Assembly: GCA_005882765.1 (NCBI GenBank)
Contig: VBDV01000130.1
Coordinates: 1-49,031, forward strand
Source of the DNA: Chloroflexota bacterium
Lineage (GTDB): Bacteria > Chloroflexota > Limnocylindria > P2-11E
Direction of reading: 5' to 3'
Length of the DNA: 49,031 nt
In this document: piece by piece, positions 9,258 through 16,424 of the stretch
Position numbering within the stretch: the first letter of the stretch is position 1
How the letters are laid out: every line of letters starts with the position of its first letter
Notes under the pieces: model-generated
Told to the model about the DNA's origin: nothing
Databases searched by the model: none
Seen by the model: only the letters and a program-made list of their open reading frames with translations
Program-made: the position numbers and the translations under genes

Positions 9258-9965
9258 TCATATGTACCTATCCACCATGTCCTTCCAGTACGGCCAATCG
9301 TGTGCCCAGCCGTCCCATATATCGAGCTCGGCGGGAACGCCCTTCTGCTGCAGGACGCCCGCGAGACGCTTTGATTCGTCGACGTGCGGGTCGTCGCGAC
9401 CCGTCGCGATGATGATCTCGGTCTGCCGGAGCGGAGCCAGAAAACGATCGTCGTTCAGATTCGGGAGGAAGGCGAGCGGGTTCACGAAGTACGCTTCCCC
9501 GCCCCGTTCGCCGTCCAGCCACCGCGCCGTGTCGTACGCGCCCGACATGCCGACCGCCTTGCGCGCAATACCCGGGCGCCGAGTGACGAACGCGAGCGCG
9601 TGGAATGCGCCGAACGAGCTACCGGCGACAATCAGCTGATCCACGGCGTTCGCATAGCGAATCGCCGGAAGGACTTCTTCGATGAGATACCGCTCGTACG
9701 CGAGATGCCGGCGTGCGCGGTCCTGCGGGGCGGCGGCCTTGTTGTAGAAGGACTCGCCGTCGATCGAATCGACGCACCAGAGCTGCAGCCAGCCCGCGTC
9801 GATGCGCGGTGCCATGTGCGAGACAAGGCCGAAATCCTCCCATTGATAGAAGCGGCCCATCGAGGTCGGAAAGACGAGGACCGGGGCGCCGCGGTCGCCA
9901 AAGACGAGCAGCTCCATATCGCGACCGAGGGCCGGACTCCACCACTTGCGGTACTCGCGCTTCAC
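9258..9965 (-). CDS. Alpha/beta hydrolase, esterase-like (COG4947 type)
   Basis: The 235 residues fit an alpha/beta hydrolase with nucleophile S117 in AGSSFG, acid D191 or D192 in GRDDPHVDESK, and base H222 in DGWAHDWPYW. No signal peptide is present, so it acts in the cytoplasm. It starts with GTG overlapping the pyrophosphatase stop (GTGA) and is followed 10 bases later by the ATP-grasp gene. Related hydrolases are, from memory, often encoded beside ATP-grasp and GCS2-type ligases. Possible roles are hydrolysis of an ester precursor, release of a product, or acyl transfer. Confidence 0.85.
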   Translation of the reverse strand: MKREYRKWWSPALGRDMELLVFGDRGAPVLVFPTSMGRFYQWEDFGLVSHMAPRIDAGWLQLWCVDSIDGESFYNKAAAPQDRARRHLAYERYLIEEVLPAIRYANAVDQLIVAGSSFGAFHALAFVTRRPGIARKAVGMSGAYDTARWLDGERGGEAYFVNPLAFLPNLNDDRFLAPLRQTEIIIATGRDDPHVDESKRLAGVLQQKGVPAELDIWDGWAHDWPYWKDMVDRYI

Positions 9966-10468
9966 GACGATCGCCGCGCACGGGCGCGCGCCTCACCAAT
10001 GAGCTTCCAGGCGACCTCGGCGTCGTGCCACCCTTTCACTTCAGCCGACTTGTTGCTCTCGAGCTCCTTGTAGGTCGCGAAGAAGGTCTCGATCTCGCGA
10101 AGCCAGTGCTTTCCGAGGTCGCCCAGGGCTCTCACCTCGTCGAACCGCGGATCGCCGACCGGTACGCCGAGTATTTTTTCGTCGTCGCCATGCTCGTCGC
10201 GCATGAGCAGCGTGCCGATCGGACGCGATGGCACGACGCAACCAGGGAAGGTCGGCTCTTCGACAACGATCAGCGCGTCCAGCGGGTCGCCGTCCCCACC
10301 GATGGTGTCCATGACGAAGCCGTAATCGGCGGGATAGTGCACCGACGAGAACAGGACACGGTCGAGACGAATGCGTCCGGTCGTCTGATCGAGCTCGTAT
10401 TTGGTGCGCGAGCCTCGAGGGATCTCTACGAGGACGTCAACGCTCTGATCCTGGCTCCCGCTCCTCAC
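9962..10468 (-). CDS. ppa: Inorganic pyrophosphatase, family I
   Basis: This soluble enzyme hydrolyses pyrophosphate to phosphate. Signature segments are VEIPRGSRTKYELD, DRVLFSSVHYPADYGFV, GGDGDPLDALIV (catalytic aspartates), PIGTLLMRDEHGDDEKILGVP and the helix ending EVKGWHDAEVA. The start is taken as GTG 10468, giving 168 residues, the usual size; open frame upstream lies inside rsmI. It overlaps the rsmI 3' end by 32 bases and its stop overlaps the hydrolase start. Being in the ligase operon it may pull PPi-releasing steps forward, but it is also simply an essential housekeeping gene. Confidence 0.95.
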   Translation of the reverse strand: MRSGSQDQSVDVLVEIPRGSRTKYELDQTTGRIRLDRVLFSSVHYPADYGFVMDTIGGDGDPLDALIVVEEPTFPGCVVPSRPIGTLLMRDEHGDDEKILGVPVGDPRFDEVRALGDLGKHWLREIETFFATYKELESNKSAEVKGWHDAEVAWKLIGEARARARRSS

Positions 10469-11159
10469 GCACCTGCTCCCCCGCGTTCTTGGCCGGCGCC
10501 ACGACCACCGTGATCTCGCCTTTCGGGCGCTCGGAAGCATAGTGCGCGGCGAGTTCGGACGCCGACCCGCGGACGATCTCCTCATGCAGCTTCGTCATCT
10601 CACGCGCGACCGCGACTCTCGCGTCCGGCGCGACCGCGGCGAGGTCGGCGAGCAGATCGCCGATGCGAAATGGGCTTTCGTACATGACGAGTGTGCGGCC
10701 CGCGCCAAGAAGGTCCGTGAGCTCGCGACGGCGCGCGCCACTCTTCTTTTCCGGGAATCCCACGAACGTGAATTCACGGGTTGGCAGCCCTGACGCGACG
10801 AGCGCCGCGATAGCCGCCGCAGGCCCGGGGACCGGAACGACCTCGTGACCGGCCGCGATCGCGGCGGCGACGAGCTGCTCGCCGGGATCGGAGAGACCGG
10901 GCGTGCCCGCATCGGTCACGAGCGCGACGTCCCACCCGCGGTCCATCTGGCCGACGAGTTCGGCAGCTTTGCGGCGGTGGTTGAACTCGGTGTAGCTCGT
11001 CAGGTGCTTCGCGCGGATCTCGTGCTTGCGCAGCAGGATCTGGGTATGCCGCGTGTCCTCGCACGCGACCATGTGCACCTCCTGGAGAATCCGGAGCGCG
11101 CGGAGCGAGACGTCCTCGAGGTTCCCGATCGGTGTCGCGACGAGGTAAAGCTTGCCTAT
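10437..11159 (-). CDS. rsmI: 16S rRNA (cytidine-1402-2'-O)-methyltransferase
   Basis: RsmI uses S-adenosylmethionine to 2'-O-methylate C1402 of 16S rRNA. Diagnostic segments are GKLYLVATPIGNLEDVSLRA at the N-terminus, ACEDTRHT, TDAGTPGLSDPG, VPVPGPAAAIAAL and FVGFPEKKSG. The conserved N-terminus is intact in frame, but no ATG, GTG or TTG precedes it in this frame. The codon right before GGC-AAG is ATA (11159-11157), whose last two bases begin the TAG stop of the upstream PPOX gene (ATAG). The first standard start in frame is a GTG at 11078, which would remove the SAM-site Pro loop. I therefore give 11159 as a likely non-canonical, coupled start; a base error is the alternative. With this start it has 240 residues. 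Confidence 0.9.
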   Translation of the reverse strand: MGKLYLVATPIGNLEDVSLRALRILQEVHMVACEDTRHTQILLRKHEIRAKHLTSYTEFNHRRKAAELVGQMDRGWDVALVTDAGTPGLSDPGEQLVAAAIAAGHEVVPVPGPAAAIAALVASGLPTREFTFVGFPEKKSGARRRELTDLLGAGRTLVMYESPFRIGDLLADLAAVAPDARVAVAREMTKLHEEIVRGSASELAAHYASERPKGEITVVVAPAKNAGEQVREEREPGSER

Positions 11160-11557
11160 GGCCGGACCGTAGCGCTCCGCCGCTCGCCCTCGAGGCCCCA
11201 GCTGACGATGCGCCTCGGTCGGACGCGGAAGATCTGCGGGTCGTAGCCGCGACCGAACGCTTCACCGCCGGAGTCGAGCACCAGAGCGATGCCGCGCACT
11301 TCGATGCCACGCGGCCGCCACGGCGAGACGGACGCGAGATCGTCGACGACGAACGCGACACGTGGGTTGTGCTGCGCGTCGCGGAACTTCTTGCTCTTCG
11401 CGAAGCCGTGACCGCCGATGTCGATCGCGTCCTCGGCCGCGTTGTATCTGTAGCCGACCGGCACCGCGTGCGGCTCGCCCGCCCGTCCGACCGTCGCGAT
11501 CCTACCCAGGCGCTGGCTCCCTAGATAAGCGATCTCAGCGGACGTGAAGACGCTCAT
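11156..11557 (-). CDS. PPOX-class (pyridoxamine 5'-phosphate oxidase-like) flavin/F420 protein
   Basis: This is a split beta-barrel protein of the PPOX superfamily, 133 residues from ATG 11557. The motifs YLGSQRLGRIATVGRAGEPHAVPVGYRY and the later DPQIFRVRPRRIVSWGLEG match small F420-dependent or FMN-binding oxidoreductases known from actinobacteria and Chloroflexota. It would bind a deazaflavin or flavin and act on an unknown substrate. It starts 4 bases after the NIPSNAP stop. Its TAG stop overlaps the presumed rsmI start. I cannot tell F420 from FMN use by sequence alone. Confidence 0.82.
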   Translation of the reverse strand: MSVFTSAEIAYLGSQRLGRIATVGRAGEPHAVPVGYRYNAAEDAIDIGGHGFAKSKKFRDAQHNPRVAFVVDDLASVSPWRPRGIEVRGIALVLDSGGEAFGRGYDPQIFRVRPRRIVSWGLEGERRSATVRP

Positions 11558-11561
11558 CGCG

Positions 11562-11897
11562 TCAATGACACGAATGGCGGGGCGAGTACTCGGTCGACAT
11601 GAGCACCCGATCTTCGATCTCACCGACCAGGTCGCCGTATTCGGCGTTGGTCGCGCGCTTTATCTCCTTCCACTCCGGGTCGGCCAAGAAATCGTGCCAT
11701 GCCGCTTCCTTGCTCGCTTGATTCGGCCAGCTGAGCAGGTAGACGAACTCGGTCCGCCGGTCGGTCTTGGCTTCCCAGAGAGCGAGAACCTCGAAGCCGT
11801 ATTTCCGCATGATCCGCATCGCGTGATCGCGGAATCGAGCGTGGAAGGCAACCTTGTTACGTTCGAAGATCTCATAGATCCGAAGCTGCTGGATCAA
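11562..11897 (-). CDS. NIPSNAP family protein
   Basis: The 111 residues have the NIPSNAP dimeric alpha/beta ferredoxin-like signature: QQLRIYEIFERNKVAFHARF at the start, GFEVLALWEAK, EFVYLLSWPNQASKEAAWHDF and DPEWKEIKR. The start is TTG 11897, preceded at good spacing by GGGAGGTG; a GTG 15 bases upstream overlaps that Shine-Dalgarno site and is less likely. It is the first gene of the long minus-strand run that ends with DinB. Its biochemical function is unknown. It diverges from the YagU-like gene with a 41-base gap that must hold both promoters. Confidence 0.85.
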   Translation of the reverse strand: MIQQLRIYEIFERNKVAFHARFRDHAMRIMRKYGFEVLALWEAKTDRRTEFVYLLSWPNQASKEAAWHDFLADPEWKEIKRATNAEYGDLVGEIEDRVLMSTEYSPRHSCH

Positions 11898-11938
11898 CGG
11901 CGCACCTCCCACGCTCGATTCTTGCAGGGACGCCTCGA

Positions 11939-12430
11939 ATGCGAATCTTGCGCGGCGCTCTCGCCGGTGCGGTCGCCGGCCTCGTCGGCGCGTATGCCAT
12001 GGAACGGTTCCAGACGCTGTGGTCCGAGGCCGCGGAGAGCGCCCGGCCGAAGCAGATCGCGAGCGCGGCGAAGGACGAGCCGACCACCGTCAAAGCCGCT
12101 GAGCGCCTCACCGAGACGGTTTTTCATGCGGAGCTCCCGGATGAGATCAAGCCGGTCGCCGGAGAAGCGGTCCACTACGGGATGGGCATGCTGTCGGGCG
12201 CGATCTACGGCGCCGTCGCAGAAGTCCTGCCGATCGTCCGCGCCGGCAACGGGCTCCTCTTCGGCGCAGTGGTCTGGTGGGTCGCCGACAACACGGCAGT
12301 TCCCGCGGTCGGTCTGTCGAAGAGGCCATCCGCGTATCCGCCGTCGACGCACGCGTACGCGCTGTCCTCGCACCTGGTCTACGGGTTCGTCACTGAGAGC
12401 ATCCGCCGCGTTCTTCGACTCGTCCCCTGA
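11939..12430 (+). CDS. YagU-like (DUF1440) inner membrane protein
   Basis: The 163 residues show hydrophobic segments at about 4-20, 83-98 and 103-120, separated by an acidic and lysine-rich loop. The motifs EAVHYGMGMLSGAIYGAVAEV and HAYALSSHLVYGFVTESIRR resemble DUF1440 proteins such as E. coli YagU, an inner membrane protein linked to acid resistance. The ATG at 11939 has only a weak Shine-Dalgarno site. A PPOX gene starts 3 bases after its stop and is probably co-transcribed. The family assignment is moderate; no transport or enzymatic activity can be inferred. Confidence 0.7.
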   Translation: MRILRGALAGAVAGLVGAYAMERFQTLWSEAAESARPKQIASAAKDEPTTVKAAERLTETVFHAELPDEIKPVAGEAVHYGMGMLSGAIYGAVAEVLPIVRAGNGLLFGAVVWWVADNTAVPAVGLSKRPSAYPPSTHAYALSSHLVYGFVTESIRRVLRLVP

Positions 12431-12433
12431 GCC

Positions 12434-12829
12434 ATGCATACCCGTCTCTCGGCGAAGGAGAAGCGGTATCTCGATCGCGCTCGCGTTTGCAGGGTGGCCT
12501 CGGCTGACGGGAGAGGCACGCCGCACGTCGCACCTCTCTGCCATGCCTTCGATGCCGCGCGGCGCACCGTGTACATCGCGACGGAAGGCCGAACCGCCCG
12601 GAATTTGAGGAAGCGTCGGTCCGCCTCGCTCGCGTGTGACGACTACTTCGAGAACTGGGGCCGACTCCGCGGACTCGTCGCGCACGCTCGAGCGCTCACC
12701 GTCCGGCGCGGGCCAGAGCTCGATCGGGCGGTGCGGCTGCTCAAGAGGAAGTACAAGCAATACGAGGACTACGAGTTCGATGAGGTGATCGCGCTCCATA
12801 TCGAGCGCGTCTCGTCCTGGGGTCTCTGA
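12434..12829 (+). CDS. PPOX-class (pyridoxamine 5'-phosphate oxidase-like) protein
   Basis: This 131-residue split beta-barrel protein is the second PPOX protein in the window but is not a close copy of the first. Family segments are FLAG-like RVCRVASADGRGTPHVAPLC near the N-terminus, TVYIATEGRTARNLRKRRSASLACDD, WGRLRGLVAHARA and the C-terminal IALHIERVSSWG. Such proteins bind FMN, F420 or haem; the ligand is not evident. It follows the DUF1440 gene by 3 bases. It converges with the duplicated low-GC gene at 12854 across a 24-base gap. Confidence 0.82.
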   Translation: MHTRLSAKEKRYLDRARVCRVASADGRGTPHVAPLCHAFDAARRTVYIATEGRTARNLRKRRSASLACDDYFENWGRLRGLVAHARALTVRRGPELDRAVRLLKRKYKQYEDYEFDEVIALHIERVSSWGL

Positions 12830-12853
12830 GCGATCACGCTCCCCGTCCTGTCG

Positions 12854-13645
12854 CTAGGGCCCATCTCCGAGGTCGGACGCGTGCCAAGCCGACATTCGTG
12901 GTGGCAGCAGAGCTCTAAGGGCTGGGTACTCGTCCTTTGTGAGGCCCAGTCCCTCAAGAAATCCGACCGCAATCAGGTTCCGAATATCTGCATCGCCGCC
13001 CTCGAACTGATGCTCCAAGTAGTCCAGAAAGTCACGAACGACCACCGTCGCGCGCTCTCCTAAGGTTCCTGGTTCCCGTGTGCGAGCCTGGACCGAACCG
13101 AGCCACAAAATCAGCGCCCCCATTTCCACATAGGGCAGGATCCTTTGGTCCTCCCGCCGTTGCGCCTGAATGACTTTCGCCGCGTCTGGGAAACGCGATG
13201 CCAACTCGTTCATGAACGCGACCACGGCCGGAGGATTGGGCTTGTTGAGCCGACCTCCAGGATCAAGCCACTCTGCGAACCAAGCCGACATTCGCGGTGG
13301 CAATAGCGCTCTTAGAGCAGGAAATTCTTCGACATATTCCAACTGCAGGAGCAAGCCCACGGCGATCAGGTTCTCAACCCCGACGTCGCCGATGTCGAAC
13401 CGATTCTCGAGTTCGTCCAAAAACTCACGCATGACGGCCTGTGAGTGTTCCGCGGCAGGACCGGAACCGCGAGAGCGAGACTGCATGGAACCCAGCCACT
13501 TGGTCAGCGCGTTCATTTCGACGAACTCGTAAATTCGTCCGCCGTTCTTCTCCCGTCGGGCATGGATGATCTCGGCCACCTCGGGAAAACGCGCGGCGAG
13601 GTGGTTTAGGAACTTAGTTTGGCTGGGGGCATGCGGTTTGTTCAT
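12854..13645 (-). CDS. Protein built from two tandem copies of one ~130-residue domain, unknown function
   Basis: The 263 residues are an internal duplication. Residues 1-128 and 133-263 align end to end, including the first residues (MNKPHAPS against LNKPNPPA). Shared blocks are ARFPEVAEIIHARR/SRFPDAAKVIQAQR, VEMNALTKWLGSMQSR/VEMGALILWLGSVQAR, ENLIAVGLLLQL/RNLIAVGFLEGL and an identical ALRALLPPRMSAW. The domain vaguely resembles small DUF7674-type proteins (conserved NLIAVGFLE helix), a low-confidence impression. Base composition is lower in GC than neighbours (31 of 60 bases G+C at 13321-13380), suggesting recent acquisition. No signal or membrane segment. GAGGG abuts the ATG. Confidence 0.75.
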   Translation of the reverse strand: MNKPHAPSQTKFLNHLAARFPEVAEIIHARREKNGGRIYEFVEMNALTKWLGSMQSRSRGSGPAAEHSQAVMREFLDELENRFDIGDVGVENLIAVGLLLQLEYVEEFPALRALLPPRMSAWFAEWLDPGGRLNKPNPPAVVAFMNELASRFPDAAKVIQAQRREDQRILPYVEMGALILWLGSVQARTREPGTLGERATVVVRDFLDYLEHQFEGGDADIRNLIAVGFLEGLGLTKDEYPALRALLPPRMSAWHASDLGDGP

Positions 13646-13670
13646 CCCTCAAATGCTCGGATCACAGCGG

Positions 13671-14555
13671 CTACACGCTACCGGCCGTCGGCCGAAGTGA
13701 CTGGGCAATCGCGATGCCGACGAGCACGACGACGCCGCCCGCGATCTGCACCGGGTCGAGATGCTCACCGAGCGCGATCCACGCCGCGACCGCCGCGACG
13801 ACCGGCTCGAACGTCGCGGCGAGACCCACACGCGCGGCCGGGATGAGCCGCACCGCGGCGAGCGTGAGCGCGAACGGGATGACCGTCCCAATCACGACCA
13901 CCGCCGCGATCTGCATGTAGCCGTCCGCGGTCGTCTCGGCCCAGGGGAGGAGCCAGGGAGGATGCACGACGCTCCACCCGACGAGCGCAAAACCGAAACC
14001 CCAGACGAGGAGGGTCGGGGTGCTGTAGGTCTTGCCAAGACGCTCGCCGAGCGCGAAGTACAGCGCGAAGATAAACGCATCCATCGCGGCGAGTGCCAGG
14101 CCGAGCGCGTTGAGCTCGCGAAGGCGGGCGTCATACGCGCCGGCCGCGAAGAAGCATCCGACCACGGCGAGCGCCGCGGCGATCCACAAGCGACTGCCGA
14201 CCGACCGTCCGCGGAGCCGCGCGTACATCAGGAGCAGGACCGGCCCCGTGTACTCGATGACGAGGGCGACCCCGACCGGGATGCGCTTGATCGCCTCGTA
14301 ATAGATGAGAGAGACGCCCGCGAGGCCAATGACACCGAAGACGACAAACAGCGGAAGGTCCGATCGTTGGATCCGCAGGTCGTAACGCAATGCGGCGAAG
14401 ATCGAAATGAACACAAGGAAAGCGAAGAGGACACGCCACTCCGCGAGGATGGATGGCTGCACACCAGAGTTGAATGCCGCCTTCGCGATAATCCCGCCGA
14501 CACCGAAGAACGCGGCTGCTGTTAGTGCAAAGGAATACCCGAGTCCGAGCCGCAA
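13671..14555 (-). CDS. EamA/DMT-family transporter
   Basis: This polytopic inner-membrane protein has about ten hydrophobic helices in two EamA repeats. Visible features are FGVGGIIAKAAF at the start, PSILAEWRVLFAFLVF, GVSLIYYEAIKRIPVGVA, EYTGPVLLLMY (typical repeat 1 end), and ARVGLAATFEPVVAAVAAWI with GEHLDPVQIAGGVVVLVGI (typical repeat 2 end). It probably exports or imports a small metabolite. TTG 14555 gives 294 residues, the normal size. The open frame continues upstream into a GC-rich, repetitive segment and into nadE, which I do not count. No Shine-Dalgarno is seen, so the start is uncertain. Confidence 0.87.
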   Translation of the reverse strand: MRLGLGYSFALTAAAFFGVGGIIAKAAFNSGVQPSILAEWRVLFAFLVFISIFAALRYDLRIQRSDLPLFVVFGVIGLAGVSLIYYEAIKRIPVGVALVIEYTGPVLLLMYARLRGRSVGSRLWIAAALAVVGCFFAAGAYDARLRELNALGLALAAMDAFIFALYFALGERLGKTYSTPTLLVWGFGFALVGWSVVHPPWLLPWAETTADGYMQIAAVVVIGTVIPFALTLAAVRLIPAARVGLAATFEPVVAAVAAWIALGEHLDPVQIAGGVVVLVGIAIAQSLRPTAGSV

Positions 14556-14562
14556 CGGCGCG

Positions 14563-14695
14563 GCCGCGGGGTCGACCGAGGGCCCCCGCGCGCTGGGGTG
14601 CCGGCCGAGGCGTCCGAGGCCGGGGGGACCCCGGCGCGAAGAGAGGGTTTCGGTCGACCCAGCGGCAACCGGTCCCGTGCGGTCAGGCTCGAGGC
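14563..14695. repeat. GC-rich intergenic segment with palindromes
   Basis: About 130 bases between nadE and the EamA gene hold no convincing gene. Two copies of the 8-base palindrome GGTCGACC lie at 14570-14577 and 14652-14659. Between them is a short perfect hairpin, GCCGGGG-GGA-CCCCGGC at 14619-14635. GGGGT (14595) and ACCCC (14628) could form an alternative larger fold. On the minus strand this follows nadE and could attenuate read-through into the transporter, but no T-run follows. Confidence 0.45.
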
Positions 14696-15571
14696 TCAGT
14701 CCGCCTCCCAGTCGCGCGGATAGAGGAAGTCGTGTCCGACGGTGCGGAGGCTGAGCTTCGCGATGAGCGGCATGACGCGCTTGTAGTGGTTGCGTCGGAC
14801 GAGCTCGCGGATGCGCGTGACCAGCTGAGCATCGAATCCGTGCTCTATGAGTTCGGACGGACGTAAGCGGCGATCGACCATGTGGTAAAGGATTAGGTCC
14901 GCGTCGGGGTATGTGAAGCCGAGCTCCCCTTCGTCGGTCTGCCCCTCCCAAAGCTCCGCGGTCGGCGGCTTACGCACGATCGCTTCGGGGATACCGATGG
15001 AGAGCGCGAGCTCGCGAAGCTGCGTCTTGTAGAGATCACCGACGGGATTGATGCCGCAGGCCATGTCGCCGAACTGCGTGCCGTACCCCAGCAGAAGCTC
15101 TGTCTTGTTGCTGGTCCCGAGGACGATCCCGTCGGGCCACGAGCGGTCGTACTCGATGCTCTTGCGCTCGCGCGCCATCTTGTTACCGATCCGGACTCTG
15201 TCGACCTTCTCCTTGGGCGCACGGAAGTACGCGTCGACCTGCTCCGTGATCGGCACCTCTTCCAGCGGGAACCCGAACTTCTCCGAGAGCTGCTGGGCAT
15301 GGTCGCGCGAGTCCCCGGATGAAATGCGGTAAGGCGTGAACAATCCGAGCACGTTCTCCGGACCGAGCGCCTCGGTGGCGAGCGCGACCGTGACCGCGCT
15401 GTCCACGCCGCCCGAGACCCCGACGACCGCGCGTCGCAGACGCGCCTTCGTGGTCTCGTCGCGGATAAAGAGGACGAGCATCTTGCGAACGAGGACCTCG
15501 TCGATCCGGAGGGGAGACGGGTCCTTCGGGTCCGGCCGGATCACGCCCGTCCGCGCGAGGGCGCTAGTCAC
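14696..15571 (-). CDS. nadE: NAD+ synthetase (ammonia-ligating domain as a separate protein)
   Basis: The enzyme converts deamido-NAD to NAD with ATP. The 291 residues show the PP-loop SGGVDS at 53-58, then DRVRIGNKMARER, GIVLGTSNKTELLLGY, QFGDMACGINPVGDLYKTQL and RKPPTAELWEGQTDEGELGF, all typical of NadE. There is no glutaminase domain; that is encoded just upstream as a separate nitrilase-fold protein. GTG 15571 overlaps the neighbour's stop by 8 bases, pointing to coupled, probably stoichiometric synthesis. The enzyme could use free ammonia or receive it from the partner. Confidence 0.95.
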   Translation of the reverse strand: MTSALARTGVIRPDPKDPSPLRIDEVLVRKMLVLFIRDETTKARLRRAVVGVSGGVDSAVTVALATEALGPENVLGLFTPYRISSGDSRDHAQQLSEKFGFPLEEVPITEQVDAYFRAPKEKVDRVRIGNKMARERKSIEYDRSWPDGIVLGTSNKTELLLGYGTQFGDMACGINPVGDLYKTQLRELALSIGIPEAIVRKPPTAELWEGQTDEGELGFTYPDADLILYHMVDRRLRPSELIEHGFDAQLVTRIRELVRRNHYKRVMPLIAKLSLRTVGHDFLYPRDWEAD

Positions 15572-16424
15572 GGCGGTCGAACGGCAGCCCGAGACGACCG
15601 GCGATGTTTCGAAGGACGATGTCCTCGCGCTCGTCGCGGAGCAGCGGGTTGCGCGCGCGCTCGCGGGCGACGAGATCCGGATCGATCTCCCCAACGAGCA
15701 GATGCTCGTCGAACTCAGGGGCGCGCGCGGCCACGGTCCCGTCGGGGGCCACGATCTCCGATCCACCCCAGAACGCGATCCCATCTTCGTGCCCGACACG
15801 ATTCACATACACGACATACACCGTGAGGTACGACGCGTAGAAACGGTCCATGAGCCGGCACGATTCGGCGGTGCCGAGATCGCCCCCTTCGGCGACGCCG
15901 CGGCCGGGACTTGCCGACGGAGCGAGCACGATCGTCGCGCCCGCCGCCGCGTAGAGGTACGGCGTCGAGACGTGCCACAGATCCTCGCAGATCGCGACGC
16001 CGGTCGTGCCGCCGGCCCAGCGGTACGTGTCGAAGCGATCGCCCGGCCCGAAGTAGCGGCCGTCGTCAAAGATCCCGTACGTCGGCAAATAGACCTTGCG
16101 ATGCACGTGGATGAGCTTGCCGCCCGACCAGTGGCCTTGCGCGATGTGCAGCTTCGCGTCGGCCGAGCGCTCGACGAACCCGGCGCTGATGTCGAGGTCC
16201 ACCGACGCCTTGGCAATCGGGGCGAGCTGCGGGTCGTCGGCGGCGCAGGCCACATCGGCAGCGAGGTCTTTGAGGTAATACCCGGTCAGCGACAGCTCCG
16301 GAAAGATCACCAGACGCGCGCCGGCCGCTTTCGCGCGGGCGATCCAGCTCATGTGCATGTCCACGTTCCGTCTCACTGCGCCGAGAGCCGGCGCGCACTG
16401 AGCGATGGCGATGCGGATGCTCAA
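15564..16424 (-). CDS. Nitrilase-superfamily glutaminase subunit, partner of NadE
   Basis: This carbon-nitrogen hydrolase has the Glu-Lys-Cys triad in place: E43 ([10 protein letters not shown]), K110 ([12 protein letters not shown]) and C146 (VAICEDLWH). [18 protein letters not shown] is characteristic of the glutaminase domain of glutamine-dependent NAD synthetases, where it supplies ammonia. Position directly upstream of nadE with an 8-base overlap supports that role. The TTG start at 16424 overlaps the stop of the upstream fusion gene (TTGA) and yields 286 residues beginning with the expected SIRIAIAQ strand. Confidence 0.9.
   Translation of the reverse strand: MSIRIAIAQCAPALGAVRRNVDMHMSWIARAKAAGARLVIFPELSLTGYYLKDLAADVACAADDPQLAPIAKASVDLDISAGFVERSADAKLHIAQGHWSGGKLIHVHRKVYLPTYGIFDDGRYFGPGDRFDTYRWAGGTTGVAICEDLWHVSTPYLYAAAGATIVLAPSASPGRGVAEGGDLGTAESCRLMDRFYASYLTVYVVYVNRVGHEDGIAFWGGSEIVAPDGTVAARAPEFDEHLLVGEIDPDLVARERARNPLLRDEREDIVLRNIAGRLGLPFDRRD

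Noticed and set aside
13671-14951. Longer EamA protein including upstream open frame
   Set aside because: The extra 130 residues are Arg/Pro-rich, cross the palindromic spacer and enter nadE antisense or overlapping sequence; EamA proteins are about 290-300 residues.
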